Position numbers and translations under genes: made by a program. DNA of 64,000 nt from Glossina fuscipes (taxonomy: Eukaryota; Arthropoda; Insecta; Diptera; Glossinidae). The notes beneath the pieces are model-generated. The model was not told the DNA's origin. It made no database searches and saw only the letters and a program-made list of their open reading frames with translations. Location: positions 826,921 through 890,920 of the forward strand of contig NW_023998453.1 of the NCBI RefSeq assembly GCF_014805625.2. Reading direction: 5' to 3'. Shown here piece by piece: positions 51,277 to 61,500 of this stretch (position 1 is the first letter of the stretch; the number at the start of each line of letters is the position of its first letter).

Positions 51277-54200
51277 GCCATGTAAATACACATATATTCT
51301 CTATCTTGAGTTACACCTTGACATACTTTAACAAGGTTTCTTTCCTTGAAAACTTCATTTCAAAATAAAAATATATGCATTCCTGGCTATGAAATAATCT
51401 GTTGAAATGTCATCGATTGTTAAGTCGGTTTTAGTAAAATTGTAAAATTATATAAGTTCATTACATTAAAATTTTTTTTCTTTTTTTTTCGTTTTTTTTT
51501 TTTTGTTATATATAGCGCAACAGTCCGTTATTACTAGGTATGCAAACAAATATTTGCTGGCATGAAAATATAAAAAACATAATATATTATATAATTTATT
51601 ATTAATTATCGGTTTATTTGTAAGTTTTTCTCAACGGCCTACTCTACACCGCATGTGGTAGAATGATATATTAGGCTTGTGCGGATAGCTGCAACATCTA
51701 GAAGGAGTTGAAATGGATCCAGCTTTTATTACTAAGCTTGTCTATCCACCTGGTTTTCAACCAAGGGGCCGCATTTTTAGAGATATTCTGATGAAATCTC
51801 GTACACTGGCCTGATTTGGCCTCAAGGAGGAACACTATCGAAAATGGTCAGGATTCACGTTTTCGACCGCTTTACATATAACGCCGTCTATTGAAAACAA
51901 TAATGAATATCTGCAGAGTGGTGTCTTTAGTTGTTTTATAAAAGATTTCAGTAAAAGGACTCCTTTCCTATATCATTTTTCTAACTTTTATATGAGCACT
52001 CGCTTTTTTAAATAACTTCCGAAATCTATGGATGGATCATAAACATTTGCTCCAAATTGATTATATTATTATGCCAATTTTTTTTTTTAACTTGAATTCA
52101 AGCGTTGCGTAAAAGCCTTCCTTCTGATAGCTTTTTCTTCTTTGTTAATTCCTTCAAAGTCGATCGGTTTGATTGAAAATGATTTCTGTAACCTTGAGGA
52201 ACTATCACCACGGATAACTTGTGCACAAACGCGACTATATGTACGCAAGAAAAATTTTTTTGGGCCTAATGCTTGTAATTGACGGGGAAATCCAATAACG
52301 GCATTTTATTGGCCGCTGCTCCAATTAAACAACACCTTTACTGAGGGTCGCCGCGTGTAGATCTTACGCAATTGAACAAAGCATTTAAGTCAAAAATGCT
52401 CACAATGACTTTTGTCTCGATCACATTTTTCAGATCACATTTGCCAAGATTCGTAAAGGTCACTGTAGAGACGCTGAAATAACGTGGGCTCGGCTCTCGG
52501 GCTATATTTCTTAAAAATATCTTTACACTGAGGGAATAAAAAAATATCATTGACAAGTGATGAATGGACAAGTGATTGTTCGATTGCATCCACGACAAGT
52601 GGCCATTGCTTGAAGATCCTTCTGAGCATATTTTGATGCAACGACATAAACGTCCTTTGGAATTTATCTTTGGAGTTTGGTGGCACAAGCAAATAACAAA
52701 AATGCTATGCTATTTTAATAAAATCCTAGAAGACCCAATTTTTTCCGGTTTCGCCTTTGTAAATATTAGGGTTCTTAAAGTCGTCGTTCAACGGATTTAG
52801 ACAATATTTTTGCCAGCGTTGAAGGCGATATTTTCTTATTTGCTTCAACTGCTCACTATAAGTGCTCACTCAAGTGGATATGCTTGAATCGATTAACAAT
52901 ATGCTAGTGATCAAGAATGTAAGATCCCTGAAGCTTCACTTTTTAGATGTTCCAAACTTTCTGACAAGATGCGATTACTCCCTTCCTTCTTTGACGGTTC
53001 TGAAAACATTTAAAATGTAAAAAGCGATTATAAGGTAGTGAAGCTAAGCTTTCTTCGTTAATGGTTCGAGTGGTTCATCATCCCGGTTTCATGCGTCGTT
53101 TGCGTAAAGCTATTCACCAGAATTATGTGAATGCAGTTCACGGGGCTTGCATTGCTACAATGCACCATCTCAATCTTCATCGTTTCGTTGAGACTTCTTA
53201 GCGGAAATTTAACTCACAGTATTTCACGAAATGTGGAACCTACTAGTTTCTTAATTATGATAGGAAAGAATCTATGACTAAATTCATATGATTTTTAGGT
53301 TAAGCCTATCGAAGCTAATTGAGAAAAACCTATAGCGAAACTATCTTCTGCACAAAGTTTTGAAATTGCAATTGTGAGCTCGACGGATGACCAAACTCCC
53401 AAAACCAAGTCATTTATGTTTTTCTCGCACTCTTCTCCTCTGTACAACAAAGTGATATCTTTTCTTTTGTACCTGATAAAAATAGAAGGTCTATACAATA
53501 AATACCCGACTTTAATATACATAATATACATTTTTTTATTTTATTTAATCACTTTTGATTTGCTTTAAAAGTGTAGTGAAAGAAAGAATTTAAAAAAATA
53601 TATATATATATATATTTAACAATAATTATTATTTTTGTTGTACATGTTTTTAATTATTTATTTTTTTTTCTTTTATTTTATTGTCTCTTTTTTTTCTGAT
53701 TCAAGTATTCTCATATGCAAATGCTTCATTTCCGTATTATGGTACAAAAATTGGTTCACTAAAGCGATTACATCACGGAGTTTCCGGTGATGTGTATGCA
53801 GTTGATTCACGTACAATCTTTGTGAAAAAATTCAATTATGATGGCGACGCACCAGGTTAGTTAGTAAAAATGAAAACAAAAATTTTAAAATAGAAAAAAA
53901 AAAAAAAAAAAACAAACGATTATTATAGTTTTTTGCAACTCTAATATATATATATATATATATATGTGAGCAGTAATTTATATATACATATATACATATA
54001 TACATATATATATATATATCTATATCTTTATTTATTTTTTCTTTGTGCTAAGCGGCCTATTTTTACGTGGGCAGCAGTAATAAACCCAGTAATGAAGGCG
54101 GTTATCGTCTACGTGACGAACGCGGTGGTACGGCATCGTTAACTCGTCGTTATCGCAATAAAGATATTACTTTAACGCTACCTGAGGGTAAAACCTTAAA

Positions 54201-57200
54201 AGATATTAAATGGTTTTCGGTGTGGTGCGATGAGTTTGCCGTGAATTTTGGTGACGTTTCAATACCAAGCAATTTAGATTTTCCACGACCGCAAAAAATT
54301 AATGGTCTAAACGGCGTTCACGGTGTCAAATCAGATAATATAGTCATCGTCGATGCTCAAACATTGCTGGTACCCAATTTCAGTTATGACGGCGAAGCAC
54401 CAGGTAAGTAAGTAGCGATTATTCTAATTGTTTAAAAGTCATTTGATGAAGACCGATAATGAAATAAAAATAATATTAAAATAAATTGAATCCTTATAGT
54501 ATATCAAGATAGACCATCAACTTCCATCACCAAACCGCCTTTCTTTATAGATACCAAAATATACCAAAATATCCACATTGTGTTTATAGAAGGGATTCCA
54601 GTTTTAAATACCTAAGGACAAAACGTGAACCGTCATGGTCTAAAATTTAGACAAATTAATTTTCTTGTAGGAGTATAATAAATTCTTCACCAATTTTACG
54701 TAATAATGCCTAAAATTTAGATCTTGTTTCTACGGAGAGACCAACTTTTCCTAAGGTCACTTGTATGTAAAGGCGATTGAAAAACACAACTATTTAGTTC
54801 AAAGCAAGCATAACCTCACTTTTGTGAGAAATAACTAAAAATAAGACCTCATTGCCACATAGTCGGTTAATTACGAGTTCACAAAGAGTCATCTTCCATC
54901 CAAATTTTATACTACTTCTTTTCACTGATTTTTCTCGAAAGGTTGCAAAATTTACCAAACTTTTCAAACAATCCTACCTTTAGTATACTAACTTTGTGAG
55001 GTATGTGTAAGACCAAGAAGAAGAACTTGAGATAGAGCCACCATTTACTACACAATCAATTGAAAACTTCCTGAATTGATTTAAGTTTTACTGTCCGTCT
55101 GTCCATCTTGTTTTCTTGTGCTCAACCTACGGCCCGCATCTTTCGAGATATTTTGTAGTAAACCGATGACTTTTGGCCCAAGGGCGTACGCTCTCGAAAA
55201 TGGTTCGGATCGTACAACTTTTTCGACCACGACAGTTATATGAATAACTATAGGTGAGTGTGCGGTAATTAATTGTGGGCCCTGACACACTATAGCATTT
55301 TTACCTATTTCCAATACGTTTCGTCATATGCCATTGCAGTTCATTTAGCGAAACTGATTTATTTTCAGTTAACCACCTCTGGCCCAGGCAGAGTGACTGC
55401 CACTTTGAGATGAGGAAACTTTGGTTAATCTCTTTTTTTTTTTAAGAAATTATTCAAGAACAAAGTTTCATCTCTCATCATTCCGTGGCCGATTCTAAAA
55501 CACATTGTTCCTGTCCGAGTTCATCCGCGTGTGTATTGTCAAATTTGCAATAATTAAAATAAACAACTGAAAAGTAGATGGTCTTCGTTGGTGTTGATGA
55601 CTGACTAACTTTAAAAATGGACATGGTCCGCCCACAAGCAATCCTAAATATTTCGATAAGTACATCGTCTATTTAAAGTTTACAGCTTTGTGGTTAGACT
55701 TTAAAAGAGCAAAGGAAAAAAGGGCCCATTCACCAATTCTTCAATTAAAAAGAAAGCTTTGAAATAGTTGCGCAATAGTCCGAAATAACTTCTTCTAGGA
55801 CAAAATTTGATTTTCTTAACTTTGTTTTTTTTTGTTTTCGTTTTCCTTCTTATTAGATGCGAAATTTTGGGTAGGACAAGGTGAACGACCTACACCCAAC
55901 GGTTTGCGTATACCGGACGAGAATGGCAAAGAGAATCCTCTACGACGTTACGATCGCAAAACAATCGTTTTAACTTTACCCGATGATTTAACAATATTCG
56001 ATATCGGTCATTTCGGAGTATGGTGCGAAGCATTCACCGTTGATTTTGGTCATGTTTTAATATCCAAAAACTTGAATGTTCCGCCTTCGTTGAAAATGTT
56101 GGGTATAAGTCCTCAGGTAAAAAAGCACATTAGCTCTATACTTAATGATCTGATTGTATAGAGTGTTTTACGTCAAGTGACAAGAAGAAAAAGAAAGAGA
56201 AGAAGACGAAGACAAATAGAAGGAGTAACAGAGAAAAAAAGAGAAAGGAAAAAAGAAGCAGAGATAGAGAGAGAGAAAGAATGAATAGCCAGCCAAATTT
56301 ATGGCCGACATTGCTGAGAATTTGACTAAGAAATTATTTCATTATTTCATTTATTTTTCTTTTCTCGTTAACTAAATATTTTCTTNNNNNNNNNNNNNNN
56401 NNNNNNNNNNNNNNNNNNNNNNNNNNNNNNNNNNNNNNNNNNNNNNNNNNNNNNNNNNNNNNNNNNNNNNNNNNNNNNNNNNNNNGAAATATATATGGAT
56501 TTTTTTTACGTAAAATGCTGTGTGTTTTTTGTGTTTTGAATAATGAATTTTTTTTTTTTTTTAATATATTTTTTTTCTTTTTGTTTTTTATAATATTTAT
56601 AAAATTTTTTTCTTCTTCCTTCCCAAGTGTAGATACAAAGTGAAATATGTTATAAACGAAAACTACGAAAAACGTCTGTAATATTATTAATATTTTATAT
56701 GCCTTCAAATGCTGTAAATTTATATGCTCTAGCTTTTTTAACGTTTACGCTAATAAGTTGCCTTAAAAGAGCATTTTAGTCTATTTCTGACTTCTTCCGC
56801 CTATCTGCGTGTTTGATTTTATTACTAACCCCTGCTTGCTTTAGAAAGCTTTCTTAATCTTTAATAAAAAAATGTTTTTTTTTTTTTTTTTTTTAATTTC
56901 TTATCTAACGGATGAGACTATAGTATTGTTGTGGTAAATTTTGTATAACACTCAGAAATACCATCCAGAAGAACCACCCAACATTGATTGAGCATGACAT
57001 TCTGAGTTAGCTATATCGTGTCCGTCCGTCCATCTAAAACTTATGTTTCAAATTTTCAAGGTTCAAACATATAAATTGAAAATTAGAAATTAACTTACTT
57101 GTGTGCCTATTTCATGTTGACAAGGCGGAGAGGCGACGACTAAAATTTCCAAAGCAAAAGGCCTTAAAAAGAAAGAAAAAAAACCAAAATTTTATTATAT

Positions 57201-58441
57201 AATAGCTTGCAAACTTGTAACATTTATCAGTCGGGGCAGAAAAAGCTATACAGCCCTATAACTTGATAATGAAGATAAAGCTTAACGATTTTTATAAACA
57301 AAATGTTGGCTGGTAAGGTTTACCTTACTTTACTTTATTCAGTTACCATTGAGATAAGCATGAACGTTTTTTTGCCAATCGCGAATAGAGGACGTGGCAA
57401 ATTGACAAAAATTTTTCGAAATTAAATCCAATTAAGCCTCACCGGCCTTACGAATAGATTAACTGAGAACAATACGTTTTGATCTTAGATCAATCAATTA
57501 GGATTAAGACTTGAATAAAATCGAAGCTTCTTTGCAACGCCTCACATATGCCAACGAGATATACAAAATTGTTTGCTTATCTCAAATATAATAAACATTT
57601 TCCGGGAACTTTTTATATTTGCTTGAGGTGATGGGTAACCAAGCGATTTACCACAAAACGAATCTTGTTATGGGTTCATTTCGATTCTTCCTTCAGTGTA
57701 GGAACAAAACAACAAATATCAACAACAAAACAACATTTTTCATTTTGTACATACATTTGTATCATATGGGCTACAGTATAAAACAAATTAAATTCAAAAT
57801 TTTGGAAAAAAAATATTAAAAAAAAAAAAAATAAAATTTTCTTATTCACAGTACAACAGTACAACAGCTAAACGATAAACATTTGCATCACAAAACCTAA
57901 CACTAAAAAGGAAAAATAATTTAATACAAAAAAAAAAAAAAATAAATAAATAAATAAAATAAAAATTATATAAGATATCTTCAAAATTTTGATTTTATTT
58001 AATCCAACTAAAGCTTCTCTTTTATTTGTTATTAATTTTCTTAAAGAGTTTCCATCCGTTCGTTCGTTAAGCAATGTCAAGGTTATTCGCTTGCAGAGTT
58101 ACTAATACGCTTCACGCTGCTTTATTTATTCAAAAATCAATTTATTCAAAATAAATTTTTGCATTTTTCTTCTCAATATTAATTTTTATTTGTCTTTATT
58201 TCGTTTTATTTTGTCTACAGTCCAAACTAAATTGTGAAGTTTTATATGATGATTTAGCTTTCGAAGTGCGTTGGGCAGTAGCCGGTGAAAGCATTGTTGT
58301 GCAATTAGTTGCCAAATTAGGTAAGTAAACGATCCTAATAACTGCATATAAATCGGTCTCTCTCATTATGTAATATTGTAATGTGAACACTTAAAAACAA
58401 AATATATTTAAAGTTTGAAGGTCTTTTCTCGCTCTCTCCTT

Positions 58442-58480
<39 letters not shown>

Positions 58481-58567
58481 TTGGCCCTGCATATTAATAA
58501 CACTGCTCAAAATGTAAGAGCAATATTCGATCAGCAATAATCAAGCGGATATATCAGATATGAGAAA

Positions 58568-58598
<31 letters not shown>

Positions 58599-61500
58599 TC
58601 TAAATTCATAGCACCTCGACAGACGTCCGTGCCAAATTTCACATCGTTTCACAACGTTAGCGTTTCAGCTGCGCTTGCGCGCTGTGTGGTTTTGTCGAGC
58701 AAAGAAGTTACATGCAGGATGTTGCAGAGAGCCGTTAGGCAGCAGACTTTGTCAAAAAGAAATCTGTGCAAATGGTGCAAATAGTTCAAAGAAGGCCGAG
58801 GTCGAAGACGAAGAGCGTCCCGGACGATCATCAATCTCTACTGATGAAAGTCACGTCAAGCAAACCAAAAATTCGGCGATGTCCAAAAAGCGTCTTCTGA
58901 TACTTAGGCATCTTGCTGAAGCTGTTGGCAGATCAGCCGACGGATGATATTTGAAACGCGTTAAATCGGGATTCGTGCCAAATACCCTCAAGTTCTATGA
59001 AAAAGAGGGTCGCTTTAAAATCACTACGAATCCGCCATGAAGCGTATTCTTAGGGCAGATCAGACTTCAAGCTACGCCTACGACTCGAAAACAGCAGATT
59101 AATCAAAAAACGAGGATTAATAAGAACTTGGGCATAAGAGTGTAATATCTTAAAGGATTACTTTTTAAATTCTGCCGTAATCGAACTATCCTCTAGAATA
59201 ATTATTGCCATGTGTTCATTGTTGCTTCGGAATGGTTCGAGATGTGAACACTTTTGTTTAGATATGCGAGGGTCCACGCGTGTCGGATATTTGATTACAG
59301 TTTGCTTCAAGTAGAAGAAGTAAAATTGTTCACTTTGCTCACCATTTGCTCACCCCGTGATACTTCTGTAATTTAAATGAGATTCAAATTTTTAGCTGGA
59401 ATCCTTAAAAGAGAAAAAGCGATGAGCAATTGTGCAGACGGATCATTTGACCTTGACGACGCTAGAGCTATGGTTGAAAAATCTTTCAATACTTTTCCAG
59501 CAAGGTAGCTGTAAAGATAGCTTGTAATATAACGAACGAGAAAGCTTACGTGACTTTGAGCTTTTTATAAAAATCATCGCCAGTACACGCACAGCCTAAC
59601 TTCAATAAATCGATGGCTTGACAAGTGATTATACACATCCATATGTGTGCTCGTGATCTATTAAGAAATCAATACCACTTGGCAAAAAAAAAAAACAAGC
59701 AATTGTACAAAAGCAGTCTAGTTGCTGCCTGACAGCACAAAGAGAAATAAAATAAAAGAATTAAGAAAAAAATATGCTGAACGCGTGCTTGTTTGTACAA
59801 CATATCTACACAATGTAATGCATTGCACTCATCCAGTGTATTAGTTGCGGTAACGCATCTCGAGACTACCCTATGTGCATTAAGATATAAACATGATTCA
59901 AGTATGCTAGCAATTAAAGTTCTGATGACAATTATAAAAGATGTTTATGACCTCATCTTGAGTTTCAGATGATTGTCTCAAGACAATTTGATTTGCTTTT
60001 CTTTTAACTGGCCATTATTAAAAGACTGAAAGACCAGTAGGCTTGCATATGATTTATATGCAACAAATATACATATCTATACATATATATATATATATGC
60101 GCGTGTCTCGATGTGTATGCATGTTTAAACTGACCGCCTTATGATATGCAGAAACGTGCCAATGGCAAGTAGAATATATGTCAACAATATTTTCTGTTTG
60201 TCTTTTATTTTTATTTACTTTTCGTTGTTTTCTGCTTTAAGAGCTCAAAGCGAAAGAGGCTCAAAAAGAGGTATTACGCGCATCTACATACATATATAAC
60301 TGTTATTTGTTTCAATAAAAAATTCAGCAAAATTTTAAGCATCATCGTCGTTACTACTGATGCATTCAAAACATGTTGTATAAAAAGTTCAATAAACGGA
60401 GCAATTATCTGTTGTGGTACTTTGGAATGTGGTTTTCAAGATTTTCTTTTTTGTGCTTTATTAACAACAGGTAGAATGTGATGAACAAATTTGGTATTAG
60501 TGTAAATGTGTGTGTGTGTGTGCGTCTGTCCCAAAGGAATTTTTCTACTTATCTAACATTTCATTATATACTTTCATTGATTACAATTATGATATAAAAT
60601 TGCTGGTCGTTTTTTCCTTCATTCTCTTTTTCTTTTTTTTTTCAAGATAACAACGAATACATGTCGTTTGGTATATCACCCGATAAGGATCGAAGCGTTA
60701 TGATTGGTTCTGATGTCGTAGTAGCCTGGGTGGATCAAGAATCGGGTAAAGGTTACGCTCAAGACTATTATTTGGAAGATAAATCGCAATGTTCGGGTAA
60801 AAGAGGCAGTTGCCCGGACATCAATATCTTAGTAAGTTGACTTTGAATTGTAAAGAATCTTAAAAAATGCAAATAAATCGCAATAATTTAGGAAAATTCA
60901 AATTCTATACGCTTGCTAAATGCTGCCATGGTTAACGGTTATTCAATTGTCACTTATCAAAGATCATTAAATGCCACCGATAAATTGGATTTACCAATTT
61001 CGATAACTAGGCCTGAAGCTGTTGTTTGGGCTATAGGACCTTTGAACGAACGCAAGGAGACGTCCTTTCATACACATTACACGAAACGAACTCATTACGT
61101 TGATTTTGGAAGGCAACCGACTTGGAATTGTCCAATGCCGGAAGGTTCAAAATCTACAGATCACGAAGTTGATGAGAGCATAGAAAAGGATGACGATTCC
61201 CAAGATCAAGTTTACCAAGCGGGTACTAAGCCGCCGACAGAAGACCCCAAGCCAGAAGAAGAGTACTATGAGGGTCACGCCGAAGCTTTACAGGGCAATA
61301 AACGTCGTCAAGATTATGATAGTAATCAGAAATTGTCACAACAACGCCCAGTCCCAACACCAAAACCAGTAGCAAACGAAATTGGTGCCTGGGATATACC
61401 AGCAATACAGTGTTTCGAGCCGGAAGATGGTGTATTCTATGCTCAAATGGGTCCTACCGGCGGTAAACATGGTTATTCTGCTATTACAGGTGACACCGGG

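Noticed and set aside
52338..52692. Minus-strand ORFs with a DIFLFP motif as a mariner C-terminus
   Set aside because: Only one short motif recalls mariner; the neighbouring residues do not follow the family, so no call was made.
60241..60270. Possible micro-exon of Skeletor in intron 5
   Set aside because: It is bounded by AG and GT but its length breaks the frame between exons 5 and 6, which join perfectly without it.
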